Positions 34,106-43,560 are shown, counted from the first letter of the stretch. The stretch: DNA of 64,000 nt from Vibrio maerlii (GCF_003415655.1 NZ_QRHC01000002.1:310008-374007), one strand, 5' to 3'. Made by a program: numbers and translations. Notes: generated from the sequence alone by a model not told the origin.

Positions 34106-35254
34106 TTAGTCTTCGTGCTCTGGAATAAGTACCAGCTTGCCAACATGTTTGCGGCTCACCAGTTCTTTTTGAGCTTCAACGATGTCTGAAAGAGGGAAGG
34201 TTTTCGCAAGAGCAGGTTTAATTTCACCCTTCTCGATAGCTTCCACTAGGCTTGGGAATACTGGCTCGTCCCAACCCGTACAACCAACAAGCGTCAGGTC
34301 TCTCAGGTACATAGTGCGAAAATCTAGCTCAACAAGTGGACCTGCGATTGCACCAGAAGAGGCGTAACGACCACCACGCTTAAGCATTTTTAGGTTGTTA
34401 ACGAAGTTATCACCCGCCACGTTATCAATGATGATATCGACAGACATTTCTCCTAAAACGCCTAGCGCGTTCCTACCATAGTCGATCACTTCATCTGCAC
34501 CATAGGAACGAACACGTTCGATCTTATCTTCGCCCTCTGCCGCAGCGATAACATAAGCGCCACGACGTTTTGCAAGCTGAACAACCGCAGAGCCAACGCC
34601 ACCTGAAGCACCGGCGACGTAAACGCGGTCACCCGCTTTCACGCCAGAGCGCTGAACCATGTTCTCCGAAGTAGCGTAAGCACATGGGATCGTACCCAGC
34701 TCAGCGTCACTCCAATCACACTCAACTGGGAAAACTTCCGTTGCTGCGATCTTCACATATTGAGCGAACGCACCATCAAAATCCGATGCCATCCAGATGT
34801 TCTCACGCGACTCAAAGCCTTCGTGACGAATACAAGCACGAACAAGAACACGCTTACCGACAAGGTGTTGATCTGCTTCATCTTTTGCTTCAACCACTAG
34901 ACCAGCACAATCCGTACCTTGAATGAACGGGAATGGTGTCTCGTTATTCCAACCACCATCTTTTTCTTCCGCTGCGTCCGTAATTTCGTTGTCATCAGTA
35001 GACAGCGTATTGGTGCTTTGCGTTACTTTTTGAGAATACCAACCAAGGCGGGTATTAATTTCCGTATTGTTTACACCTGCTGCCAACACTTTGATTAGCA
35101 CTTCACCTTCGCAGATAACTGGCATTGGAACGTCTTGGTATTCCAGCATTTCGTAGCCACCGTTACCCATAGTCACGACCGCTTTCATTGTTTTGTCGCC
35201 TTCTTTTACGTCAAAACGCTTCTTATCTTTATTAATATGTAATTTAACTTTCAT
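34106..35254 (-). CDS. MDR-family (zinc-type alcohol dehydrogenase-like) oxidoreductase
   Basis: Up to 382 residues. The catalytic domain begins MKAVVTMGNGGYEMLEY and the Rossmann domain has GASGGVGSAVVQLAK, so it is an NAD(P)H-dependent medium-chain dehydrogenase/quinone-oxidoreductase relative. The zinc-ligand Cys and GHE motif of true alcohol dehydrogenases are not seen. The start is uncertain: ATG 35254 adds a Lys-rich 22-residue leader, while ATG 35188 gives the canonical N-terminus. The MFS gene stop is a few bases upstream. It may oxidise or reduce a dihydroxyacetone-related intermediate. Confidence 0.78.
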   Translation of the reverse strand: MKVKLHINKDKKRFDVKEGDKTMKAVVTMGNGGYEMLEYQDVPMPVICEGEVLIKVLAAGVNNTEINTRLGWYSQKVTQSTNTLSTDDNEITDAAEEKDGGWNNETPFPFIQGTDCAGLVVEAKDEADQHLVGKRVLVRACIRHEGFESRENIWMASDFDGAFAQYVKIAATEVFPVECDWSDAELGTIPCAYATSENMVQRSGVKAGDRVYVAGASGGVGSAVVQLAKRRGAYVIAAAEGEDKIERVRSYGADEVIDYGRNALGVLGEMSVDIIIDNVAGDNFVNNLKMLKRGGRYASSGAIAGPLVELDFRTMYLRDLTLVGCTGWDEPVFPSLVEAIEKGEIKPALAKTFPLSDIVEAQKELVSRKHVGKLVLIPEHED

Positions 35255-35266
35255 TTTTCTCTTCAC

Positions 35267-36568
35267 TTATGATGATGGTAATTCAACGTTGTTAACTTGA
35301 TTTGATGCTTCATCAGATGCATCCGATTTTTTGCTCATGCGATTGAACATAAGCGCTAGAACTGCACCCAGAACACCAAAGCCAGCAGTTACGATAAAGT
35401 AAGCACGGTAGCCGCCTTCGTTACCGAATGTGCTCCATAGGTAACTGTTCATTTGAGGGATAAAGATATCTGGTAGATAACCGATTAGGCTTACAACACC
35501 AATGGCTGTCCCTGTTAGAGCAGCAGAAATTTTTGCTTGGCCTAGGATCGACCAGTAAGTACCGCGAACGACATAGATGAATACTGCCGTTAGAAGCACT
35601 AGACCGCCGATGACCGTTGTGCCTGCAGAGCTAGGGATAATGGCTAGAACACACACTGCAGCCGCAGCTAGGAATGTGCCCGTTGCTACTGTTTGAGCGC
35701 GGCCAAATTTGTCTGCACAGTAACCACCCAGGAAACCGCCAATTGGACGCATCCATAGAACGCCAACCATCATAGAGCCCACTGTAACTGCGCTCATCTC
35801 AAGGTTGGTTTGTAAGTGGCCACCGAAGTAGTAGTTAGACCAGAAAACAGTGTAGCCACAGAAGATAATAAGGCCGTGAAGCCAAACGTATTTGTTAGTA
35901 AGAATCTTAGACACATCAGCTAGACGGAACTTCTCTTCTTCACCTGTTTCTACGTTACGATCTTCAGCTGGTTTAACAAACACCGCCACTAGAACAGCAA
36001 TGGCTGTCAGAGCAAATGAATACATGTAGATAACTGATTTAAGAGCCGTTTCTTTATCTGCAAACGCTTCACTGTCACCCAATGTCGTTGTGAATAGGAA
36101 TAGAGCGATACTACCTAGAGCCGCCTCAACCAAACCACGACCACCGTCTAGGAAACCGAAGAAACGACCTTCTTCTTCTGGTGTAGACAGCATCTTGGTG
36201 AGCTTCATGTGAGCTGACCAGAATGTGAATACCGCGAAGATACCCCAAATGATAAAGCAGCCAACGACACCACTAAATTGAGGAATCTGTGCAAACCAGA
36301 AACCACCTGCAGCCGTACCGAGTAGACTCACAACAAGCAGTGATTTCGCGCTAAATTTGTCACTCAGAACACCACTTGGGAAGTAACCTGCTACGAATAC
36401 CATACCGAGAATGGAGTAAATATTGTTTAGATCGGTGACACTCATTTGGAAAACTTCAAGAATGGTTTCTTGATACTGCGCTTTTAAATAAACAAGCGGG
36501 AAAACGGCACCCGCTGCTAATATTACGAGCGCAAACTGAAAATATCTCGCCAGATTGGATTTGTTCAT
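35267..36568 (-). CDS. MFS transporter
   Basis: 433 residues with 12 predicted membrane helices in two bundles, split by a hydrophilic loop (about residues 200-220, KPAEDRNVETGEEEKFRL). The motif after helix 2 is SGVLSDKFSAKSLL, a variant of the MFS DRxGRR loop, and GGYCADKFGRAQ is its second-half counterpart. Segments resemble sugar-phosphate and organic-anion carriers. It lies between the fused DHA kinase and the MDR dehydrogenase, so uptake of glycerol, dihydroxyacetone or a related triol is likely (inference). AAAGG precedes ATG 36568. Confidence 0.87.
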   Translation of the reverse strand: MNKSNLARYFQFALVILAAGAVFPLVYLKAQYQETILEVFQMSVTDLNNIYSILGMVFVAGYFPSGVLSDKFSAKSLLVVSLLGTAAGGFWFAQIPQFSGVVGCFIIWGIFAVFTFWSAHMKLTKMLSTPEEEGRFFGFLDGGRGLVEAALGSIALFLFTTTLGDSEAFADKETALKSVIYMYSFALTAIAVLVAVFVKPAEDRNVETGEEEKFRLADVSKILTNKYVWLHGLIIFCGYTVFWSNYYFGGHLQTNLEMSAVTVGSMMVGVLWMRPIGGFLGGYCADKFGRAQTVATGTFLAAAAVCVLAIIPSSAGTTVIGGLVLLTAVFIYVVRGTYWSILGQAKISAALTGTAIGVVSLIGYLPDIFIPQMNSYLWSTFGNEGGYRAYFIVTAGFGVLGAVLALMFNRMSKKSDASDEASNQVNNVELPSS

Positions 36569-36643
36569 ATTATTACCTTTGTTCACAATGGTTGGCGTCA
36601 ATAAGAAAGCCTCTTATTGACGCATTTTTATTTATTATTTTTA

Positions 36644-38266
36644 TTAGAATTGACTAAATACGGTTTCGATGGCGAATGCACCTGGATCCTTTGTTCCAGA
36701 TAGGCTGTCGCTGTTTAGGTAAGATGAGCGGCCCGCTTTCGCATTGGTCATCTCAACGGTCGCTTCTGCTCCTGCTTTCGCCGCTTCAATTGCGGCAACA
36801 AAGCCCTGTTGAACCCAAGCCTCTAAAGCAGGGTGAAGCGCATCAATCATCGTGCGATCGCCAGGTTTAGCACCGCCATAAGCCATCATCTGACCAAGAC
36901 CGGCTTGCAGAGCTTGAGGTAGAGAGCCGTTCAGCTCGTAGTCACGACCAGCAGCAGTAAACATGATTGATAGCAACACACCTGACGAGCCACCCATTAC
37001 TGAAGTCAGGCAATCAGCAATCGTCGTCATCAGCTTCGCTTTGTCTTGCAGTGGCAGCTGTTTTGCTTCTAACTGAGCCAAAACCTTGCGCGCACCAGCT
37101 GCAAAAGTAGAACCGGTATCAGCATCACCAACGATAGAATCAAGGTGGTTTAGCTCTGCTTCGATGTCGATAATCGATTGACATACTTTGCTTAGCACCA
37201 AAGCAGTTTCTTCGTCATGAGAAGGCTCGAATGCCTGTTTCGCGATTTGGTTTTCACACTGAGTGATAGGAACTTCGCGGCGAGCAACTGCACCCGGCCA
37301 TGCACTAGTTTCAACCTCTGCAGTCAACGCGTTGCTGATCTCATCAGTCAATTGAATCGTGGAGATTGAGAAGCCTTTCATATCAATCGCAGTCATCAAT
37401 GCGCCACTGACGATGAATTTCGACTGCTGACCAAGCTCAGATTCCATCACTTCCTTAGCCACAATGTTCATCTCAATTGGAGATAAGCCACCAAGGTTGT
37501 TGAGTAGAATAGCGTTTTCAGATGTCGGCTGTGCTTCTACTAGCTTGCCAACCATAGTTGCCACAAGCTCTTTCGCTTTCGGTAGGTCAATCGTTTCGAT
37601 GCCTGCTTCACCGTGGATACCAAGACCCAACTCCGCTTTTCCTTGAGCAATACGCTCGTTGCTTTCACCAGGAAGTGAGCAGCTTGTTAGTGCCACACCG
37701 ATAGAAGCCGTTTTCTCATGCGCATCGATTGCAGCTTGTTTTACATCTTCAAGAGAACCACCGTTCTCAGCCACATAGCCCGCAACCTTCTGAACGAACA
37801 AGGTGCCTGCGATACCGCGAGGTTGAGGGTTGCCCGGAATAGAGATGTCGTCACCAACTACAATGAGGTCAACTTTGCGTCCCATCTCTTTGGCTTTTTC
37901 GACTGCCAAGCCAAAGTTCAAACGGTCGCCAGTGTAGTTTTTAATGATAACTAAACAGCCGGCATCGCCCGTTACATGTAAGATGGCATTTAAAACCGCA
38001 TCGACACTTGGTGCAGCGAACAGATCACCACAAACCGCTGCCGTTAACATACCTTTACCAACGAAACCTGCGTGTGCTGGCTCGTGACCAGAGCCGCCAC
38101 CACAGATCAACGCAACTTTATCTTTGTTCCAATCATTGCGAGCCACGACTTTAATATCGTTATTGAAATCCAACAGAGTAAGGTTCTCGCGCTGCGCCGC
38201 ATACAGAGTTCCATGAATAGAATCTAAAACAAAAGACTCTTTGTTATTTAAAATAAGATCAGACAT
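36644..38266 (-). CDS. ATP-dependent dihydroxyacetone kinase (DhaK-DhaL fusion)
   Basis: 540 residues, close to the 552 of the ATP-type kinase of Citrobacter freundii. The N-terminal DhaK domain (1-330) has the GGGSGHEPAHAG substrate loop and the His that covalently binds dihydroxyacetone, His218 in GLGIHGEAGIE. The C-terminal DhaL domain (about 345-540) has LDSIVGDADTGST, the Mg-ATP aspartates, and PGDRTMIDALHPAL. It phosphorylates dihydroxyacetone to DHAP in the cytoplasm using ATP. It follows gldA by 86 nt in the same operon, giving glycerol to DHA to DHAP. Confidence 0.92.
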   Translation of the reverse strand: MSDLILNNKESFVLDSIHGTLYAAQRENLTLLDFNNDIKVVARNDWNKDKVALICGGGSGHEPAHAGFVGKGMLTAAVCGDLFAAPSVDAVLNAILHVTGDAGCLVIIKNYTGDRLNFGLAVEKAKEMGRKVDLIVVGDDISIPGNPQPRGIAGTLFVQKVAGYVAENGGSLEDVKQAAIDAHEKTASIGVALTSCSLPGESNERIAQGKAELGLGIHGEAGIETIDLPKAKELVATMVGKLVEAQPTSENAILLNNLGGLSPIEMNIVAKEVMESELGQQSKFIVSGALMTAIDMKGFSISTIQLTDEISNALTAEVETSAWPGAVARREVPITQCENQIAKQAFEPSHDEETALVLSKVCQSIIDIEAELNHLDSIVGDADTGSTFAAGARKVLAQLEAKQLPLQDKAKLMTTIADCLTSVMGGSSGVLLSIMFTAAGRDYELNGSLPQALQAGLGQMMAYGGAKPGDRTMIDALHPALEAWVQQGFVAAIEAAKAGAEATVEMTNAKAGRSSYLNSDSLSGTKDPGAFAIETVFSQF

Positions 38267-38352
38267 TATTATCTCTTTAATATAGGAAGATTAATTTCTA
38301 TTCTTCACCGCTAATGAGTTGTTTAATTAACAAACCAATTAGCGGCATAATA

Positions 38353-39435
38353 TTATTGGCCTAGCTGATGAGCTGTTAGGATTGCTGAATAAACAGAATC
38401 CGCTGTTACCGGGAAAGGCATATTGTGAATCGTTTCGCCTTCTGCTGTTGCGCCCTCGGCAACTTCACGTAGTTTGTCGTGATTCAACTCTTTCACACCC
38501 ATTTCAAATAGGTTGGTAGGCAGGCCGATGCTGCGGCAGAAGTTAATTACGGTTGTAATCTCTTCCATTGATGCGTTTTCAAGAACAAGCTGAGTTAGTG
38601 TGCCGAATGCCACTTTTTCACCGTGGTAAAGGTGGTGACACTCCTCTAGTTTGGTTAAGCCATTGTGGATAGCGTGCGCTGCTGCAAGACCGCTGCTTTC
38701 AAAGCCAATGCCACTTAGGTAAGTGTTTGCTTCAATGATGTTTTCTACCGCTTTTGAGCTCACACCATTTTCAACCGCTACCTTGGCTTTCAAGCCATCT
38801 TCTAGCAGCGTTTCGTAACATAGTTTTGCTAATGCTTGAGCGGAACGTGTTGGCGCACCACCAGCCATAGTCGCTTTACCCGAAGTCATATTTGCACGAG
38901 CTTCAAAGTAAGTGGAAAGCGCATCACCCATGCCTGCGACAAGCAGACGTACTGGCGCCTTCGCGATAACCGCTGTGTCCATCACTACCATGTTAGGGTT
39001 TTGAGGGAATAGTAAGTACTCGCTAAATTCGCCCTCTGGCGTGTAGATAACCGCAAGAGCAGAAGTCGGAGCATCTGTTGATGCAATCGTCGGAACCACC
39101 ACAACAGGCACCTTCGAGTAATAAGCAACTGCTTTGGCTGTATCTAGCGTTTTACCACCACCGATACCGATGATTACGTCATGCTTTTGGGTAGCGGCGA
39201 TATCGATAATGCGTTCGATTTCTTGACGAGAACACTCACCATTAAACTGATCCATAGCTAATGGCATATCTTCGTTTTGGAAGCTTTGTTTTACTGTGCC
39301 ACCCACTAGACCTGTTACAAACTCATCAGCAATCGCCAGTGGGTTTTCACCCAACGCTTTTACATAACCGGCGATAGAGCCCAGTACGTTTTCACCTTGA
39401 ACGTATTTACTTGGGCTAATAATAATCTTATCCAT
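38353..39435 (-). CDS. gldA: glycerol dehydrogenase, NAD-dependent
   Basis: 360 residues, iron/zinc alcohol dehydrogenase family. The NAD loop GIGGGKTLDTAKAVA and PTIASTDAPTSA are typical of GldA. The zinc ligands Asp171 (GMGDALSTYFEA), His254 (AAHAIHNGL) and His271 (LYHGEKVAFG) fall at the same residue numbers as in known glycerol dehydrogenases. It oxidises glycerol to dihydroxyacetone. First gene of the leftward dha operon; two palindromes (39622-39669) about 190 nt upstream are shared with the divergent dhaK gene. Confidence 0.94.
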   Translation of the reverse strand: MDKIIISPSKYVQGENVLGSIAGYVKALGENPLAIADEFVTGLVGGTVKQSFQNEDMPLAMDQFNGECSRQEIERIIDIAATQKHDVIIGIGGGKTLDTAKAVAYYSKVPVVVVPTIASTDAPTSALAVIYTPEGEFSEYLLFPQNPNMVVMDTAVIAKAPVRLLVAGMGDALSTYFEARANMTSGKATMAGGAPTRSAQALAKLCYETLLEDGLKAKVAVENGVSSKAVENIIEANTYLSGIGFESSGLAAAHAIHNGLTKLEECHHLYHGEKVAFGTLTQLVLENASMEEITTVINFCRSIGLPTNLFEMGVKELNHDKLREVAEGATAEGETIHNMPFPVTADSVYSAILTAHQLGQ

Positions 39436-39621
39436 GTTCTTTGACCTTCTCTGTATTTCAACGTTGAAGCAATCCTAAATAAAGAACATCAATAACCTGT
39501 AGAATTTAATCTCTATTAATAAGTGAAGTTTGATTACCACATCAATTAACCTCACAAAATTAATACCGTCCATATTAAATTATTAACTCAGTCACATTTA
39601 TCGACCACAGCCTGATTTTAC

Positions 39622-39636
39622 GTTTCATATTGAAAC
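39622..39636. promoter_or_regulatory. 15-bp palindrome, candidate DhaR operator, site 1
   Basis: GTTTCA-TAT-TGAAAC is a perfect inverted repeat of 6-bp arms. It lies in the gldA/dhaK divergent region. Its centre (39629) is 33 bp from the centre of site 2 (39662). Binding by the DhaR-type activator encoded nearby is inferred. Confidence 0.65.
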
Positions 39637-39654
39637 ACCCGTCATTTTCTAACC

Positions 39655-39669
39655 GTTCCACTTTGAAAC
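39655..39669. promoter_or_regulatory. 15-bp palindrome, candidate DhaR operator, site 2
   Basis: GTTCCA-CTT-TGAAAC has the same arms as site 1 with one mismatch. It stands 79 nt before the dhaK start. Spacing to site 1 (33 bp, about three helical turns) is repeated exactly at 44550-44597. Confidence 0.65.
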
Positions 39670-39748
39670 GCACAAATAAAATTGCTGAGGTTAAGAGTGC
39701 GACTTAATATGGTTCCAGCCCTTTAGTTGCAAGGAATTTAAAAGAATA

Positions 39749-40807
39749 ATGAAGAAGCTTATCAATAACGTTGAAAATGTAGTGCTAGACCAAGTTCAAG
39801 GCTTAGTCGCCTCCCGTCAGACGCTCAAACTCAATCAACACCCATGCTATATCTGGCATGAAGAATCCCCTCGCCAAGTTGCATTGGTATCAGGTGGGGC
39901 ATCGGGACACGAGCCGATGCATACCGGATATGTCGGTGAAGGGATGCTCACCGGAGCCGTTCCTGGAGAGATATTCATTCGAGCGACACCGGATCAAATC
40001 TATGAATGCGCTAGTAAAGTAAGCCGAGATGAAGGCGTATTGTTCCTCGTCAAGAATTATGTTGGCGACGGTATGAACTTTAAACTGGCTGTAGAACTCC
40101 TTCACGCGGATGGTGTAAAAGTTGGCGCCGTCTTGATCGATGACGACATTGCAGTCAATGACAGCCTCTACACCTCTGGCCGTCGAGGAATGACCGGGAC
40201 AGTGCTAGTGGAAAAAATCGTAGGTGCAGCAGCAGCAAAAGGATACTCCTTGGAGCAATGCGAAGAACTCGGTCGCAGGGTAAACAACAACTGTCGCTCA
40301 ATCAGCGTCGCATTGAGCCCTTGTACTGTGCCAGCTGCCGATCAGCCCTCATTTGAACTAGGAAACAACGAAATAGAGTTCGGCATTGGTATTCATGGTG
40401 AACCTGGAATCGAGCGAATCGAATTCACCTCTGCGAATGATGTCGTCGACAAAATGTTCGTCGCGCTTAAAGAAAACATTCCCTATAGCAGAACCTTGCC
40501 GGTCTGGGATAAGGAAGAAGGGGGATGGGATGATCTCGAATCATCAGTCGATGATTTTGAATCAGAACACGACTATATCGCCATCGTTAATGGACTAGGT
40601 GGTACACCGAAATCAGAACTATACGTCGTATACAAGCGCTTGGCAGAAAACTGCGAAAGAGAAAACTTTCGACTTGCACGTAACTTAGTCGGCGAATACT
40701 GCACGGCTCTCAATATGGAAGGCATTTCAATCACACTGCTCAAGGCAGACAAAGAGATGATTGACCTCTTTGACGCACCGGTAAATACCGCAGCAATGAC
40801 TTGGTAA
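39749..40807 (+). CDS. dhaK: dihydroxyacetone kinase-type subunit DhaK
   Basis: 352 residues, stand-alone DhaK fold. GGASGHEPMHTG is the substrate loop and His216 in GIGIHGEPGIE is the residue that binds dihydroxyacetone as a hemiaminal. AAGGAATTTAAAAGAATA precedes the ATG. In the phosphotransferase version, DhaK works with DhaL and DhaM; here dhaL follows by 22 nt but no dhaM is in the window. It is divergent from gldA and paralogous to the DhaK half of the fused kinase at 36644-38266. It may be a kinase subunit, act on another triose or tetrose, or modulate DhaR. Confidence 0.88.
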   Translation: MKKLINNVENVVLDQVQGLVASRQTLKLNQHPCYIWHEESPRQVALVSGGASGHEPMHTGYVGEGMLTGAVPGEIFIRATPDQIYECASKVSRDEGVLFLVKNYVGDGMNFKLAVELLHADGVKVGAVLIDDDIAVNDSLYTSGRRGMTGTVLVEKIVGAAAAKGYSLEQCEELGRRVNNNCRSISVALSPCTVPAADQPSFELGNNEIEFGIGIHGEPGIERIEFTSANDVVDKMFVALKENIPYSRTLPVWDKEEGGWDDLESSVDDFESEHDYIAIVNGLGGTPKSELYVVYKRLAENCERENFRLARNLVGEYCTALNMEGISITLLKADKEMIDLFDAPVNTAAMTW

Positions 40808-40829
40808 CTCTCGATATTGGGACAAAACT

Positions 40830-41465
40830 ATGCAAATCGAAAAACAACAAATCGTGAATTGGCTCTCGCTCTGCGCCAAAGCCTACGATGAAAACAAAGA
40901 TTTCCTTACTGACTTAGATCGTGACCTAGGCGACTCTGACCATGGTCTGCACATCAATCGTGGTTTTAAGATAGTTTCCGATAACTTGCCAACATTCGAA
41001 AAACAGAACATATCAACAATACTCAAAAATACCGGTATGACACTGCTTTACAATGTTGGTGGAGCAAGTGGTCCACTCTACGGAACACTTTTTGTACGAG
41101 CGGCAGCAGCAGTCGGTACTAGAGAGCAGCTCTCGTTTGAAGAGCTCATCGAGTCTCTAAAAAGTGGCGTAGATGGTATTGTCGCACGGGGTAAAGCCAA
41201 TGTCGGCGATAAGACTATGTGTGATGTTTGGTTACCCGTAATTGAACAAATGCGCTCTCAAATAGCTACAGGGGCTCATATCGACTCTTTACTGGAGTGT
41301 ATGGTTGCAACTGCGGAAAAAGGGGCTGTTTCAACGATTGAAATGCAAGCCTCAAAAGGCAATGCCAGTACGCTAGGCAAACGCAGCATCGGGCATCAAG
41401 ACCCAGGAGCAACTTCGTCTCTCATCATGATCAAAGCTCTGGCACAGGCAATGAAAGGAAGTTAA
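40830..41465 (+). CDS. dhaL: dihydroxyacetone kinase-type subunit DhaL
   Basis: 211 residues. The magnesium-binding aspartates of the nucleotide site are at Asp30, Asp35 and Asp37 (LDRDLGDSDHG), the same numbers as in E. coli DhaL, and NVGGASGPLYGTLF and GDKTMCDVWLPV follow as expected. In E. coli DhaL keeps ADP bound as a cofactor rephosphorylated by DhaM and also activates DhaR. Without dhaM nearby the phosphate donor is uncertain. It is convergent with the dhaR-like gene and shares its terminator. Confidence 0.88.
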   Translation: MQIEKQQIVNWLSLCAKAYDENKDFLTDLDRDLGDSDHGLHINRGFKIVSDNLPTFEKQNISTILKNTGMTLLYNVGGASGPLYGTLFVRAAAAVGTREQLSFEELIESLKSGVDGIVARGKANVGDKTMCDVWLPVIEQMRSQIATGAHIDSLLECMVATAEKGAVSTIEMQASKGNASTLGKRSIGHQDPGATSSLIMIKALAQAMKGS

Positions 41466-41486
41466 TCCACTAGCTTCAGGAATATC

Positions 41487-41515
41487 AAACCCAAGCTAAT
41501 TATCAGCTTGGGTTT
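41487..41515. terminator. bidirectional terminator between dhaL and dhaR
   Basis: AAACCCAAGCT (41487-41497) and AGCTTGGGTTT (41505-41515), perfect 11-bp stem with 7-nt loop. Confidence 0.85.
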
Positions 41516-41540
41516 CAATGTTATTTAAGAGAAAAAGTAA

Positions 41541-43487
41541 TTAGTTCGCTTCTAACATCTCTTCAAGTCCGTATTTTTTCACCTTACGCCATAGCGTCGT
41601 GCGTCCAATATTTAGCGCCTTAGCCATTTCTTGCATCCGACCATCAAACACCTTCCATGACTGGATAATCGCTTGCTTCTCTAACTCTTCTAGCGTCATA
41701 ACCGAAGCAGCACTATCCGATTCTTGCTGTGCCTGCAATCTCACTTCATCTGGCAGATCAGCAACCTCAATGTGGTTAGCGCTGCGGTTCAATAAGAAAC
41801 GCTCTACGATATTTCTTAGCTGAGAGTTATTTCCTGACCAGCGATAATTACACAGTGTATCCATCACATCACTATCAATCTCAATATCAACCTTATGTCT
41901 TTGCTCATAAATGTTTACCAACCTATGTACCATATGTTCAATATCTTCTGGCCTTGTTCTCAATGGTGGGATATGGAGCTCATTCGCAGAGAGATCGTAA
42001 TAAAGCCTGCGCGCAAACGCTCCTTGCGCGACTTCTTCGGCAATATTTGCCGATGTCCCAGTGATCAATTGAAACTTAACCGTGATTAGCCTTTCGCTAT
42101 CACTGCGGCTGATTAACCCCGTCTTTAGCAATTTAAGTAACGTTGCTTGCAATTCTGCGCCGAGCAACTCAATGTTCTCAATGTACAGAGTGCCATTTTG
42201 TGCCAGCTCGAATTTAGATAGTTGACCTTCCCCTTCATCATAACCAAGCACATCTCTCAGCAATTGATAAGGGTTGGTAGAACGACAGTTGAGCGAGATA
42301 AATGGCCCATCTCGATACTCACTTTCATTGTGTATAGCCATCGCCAAATCAGACTTACCAACGCCCTCCTCACCCGTGATTAATATCGGTGCTTGAGACT
42401 TGATCGCTCGTCGCGCCACTCGCATCACATGCTTCATTTTGCGAGACGTATAGGCAAGATTTTCAAAGGTATACGTTGCTGAACTGGCTGATTGCTGTAG
42501 TGCTAACTCATGAAACTTGTCTACCGGGTGGATGAAGAGAAGGTGCGTTCCATCGGACATACAGCGATAGGTCACAATCGCTTCGATAAATCGACCGTCA
42601 ATCTCAAAGGTGGTTTGCTTCCTGCGCACCATCTCGCCCTGCTTGATACTGCTCACGATGTTTGGTGCAAATCGAATCACATTAAAGATATCTCTATCTA
42701 ACAAATCATTACTGTGAACGTTAAGCAATTTCTCAGCTTGGCTACTGGTGTACGAGATAAGATTTTCACTGTCCCAAGAGATAATGCCATCGTCCATATA
42801 CTCCAACGCTGCACTATGCGCCGATTGAAGCCTATTCATGCTTTCTTGTTCACTTTCGATATGAAGCTGCAAGCTCACCTCTCGAGCGCAAGAAGAGGCG
42901 ATGACGATATTCTCTCGCTTGTACTCTTCGGCGTATCGCACTAGATAAATCGTACCGCGCAACTTGCCGTAAGTATCAATGATTGGCGCTGCTGCCGTTC
43001 CAATACCGTGCATATCACGCTTGAAGTGGTCTCCAGCAAACACTTCGCAAGGCATGTTGGTTTCCATTGCGAAGCTCACTGCATTAGTGCCGACTTTGTC
43101 TTCCGTTAAAAAACACCCGACTTTAATGCCCAAAGCTTCCATTTTTTCTTCCAACTCACGATGCCCCACATGCGACATGACGCAACCATTGTCATCAGTC
43201 ACCAGCAACAGCAATTTTTCACTACGAAGCAGATCATGCATGTCTTCCGTTACTCTCACCGCGCAATTAATGATGCGTTCATTCCGCCTTCTTAACGAAG
43301 TAAGCGTAAAACCGGATGCAATATGAGGGCGAGTCCACTTGTAGGCACTCATTTGCTTAATGCAACGTTGCCATGACTGGAAAATTGGAGAGTAGGCAAA
43401 TTCAGGTGAAACCCATTGGTGTTTCTGAAAAAACTCCCAGCGAGTCTTACTGTCTTCAATCGAATGCATTGAGGTAGAGGGGATCAT
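41541..43487 (-). CDS. dhaR: DhaR-type transcriptional activator (GAF-PAS-AAA+-Fis)
   Basis: 648 residues. Order: N-terminal GAF-type domain (about 75-210), PAS domain (about 225-320), AAA+ domain (about 342-570) and C-terminal Fis helix-turn-helix (MQEMAKALNIGRTTLWRKVKKYG, split over about 617-640). Walker A is GEEGVGKS (372-379). The GAFTGA loop needed to contact sigma-54 is missing; the region reads YDEGEGQLSKFE, much as in E. coli DhaR, which works with sigma-70. It lies beside dhaK-dhaL, so it is the likely regulator of both dha operons, with DhaK/DhaL as co-regulators. Confidence 0.86.
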   Translation of the reverse strand: MIPSTSMHSIEDSKTRWEFFQKHQWVSPEFAYSPIFQSWQRCIKQMSAYKWTRPHIASGFTLTSLRRRNERIINCAVRVTEDMHDLLRSEKLLLLVTDDNGCVMSHVGHRELEEKMEALGIKVGCFLTEDKVGTNAVSFAMETNMPCEVFAGDHFKRDMHGIGTAAAPIIDTYGKLRGTIYLVRYAEEYKRENIVIASSCAREVSLQLHIESEQESMNRLQSAHSAALEYMDDGIISWDSENLISYTSSQAEKLLNVHSNDLLDRDIFNVIRFAPNIVSSIKQGEMVRRKQTTFEIDGRFIEAIVTYRCMSDGTHLLFIHPVDKFHELALQQSASSATYTFENLAYTSRKMKHVMRVARRAIKSQAPILITGEEGVGKSDLAMAIHNESEYRDGPFISLNCRSTNPYQLLRDVLGYDEGEGQLSKFELAQNGTLYIENIELLGAELQATLLKLLKTGLISRSDSERLITVKFQLITGTSANIAEEVAQGAFARRLYYDLSANELHIPPLRTRPEDIEHMVHRLVNIYEQRHKVDIEIDSDVMDTLCNYRWSGNNSQLRNIVERFLLNRSANHIEVADLPDEVRLQAQQESDSAASVMTLEELEKQAIIQSWKVFDGRMQEMAKALNIGRTTLWRKVKKYGLEEMLEAN

Positions 43488-43560
43488 GATTACTAATTTA
43501 GTCGTATTCTAGCGCGGTTATTGTTTGGAGTTATTCGTCTTAATCACAGTTATGCCCTTT

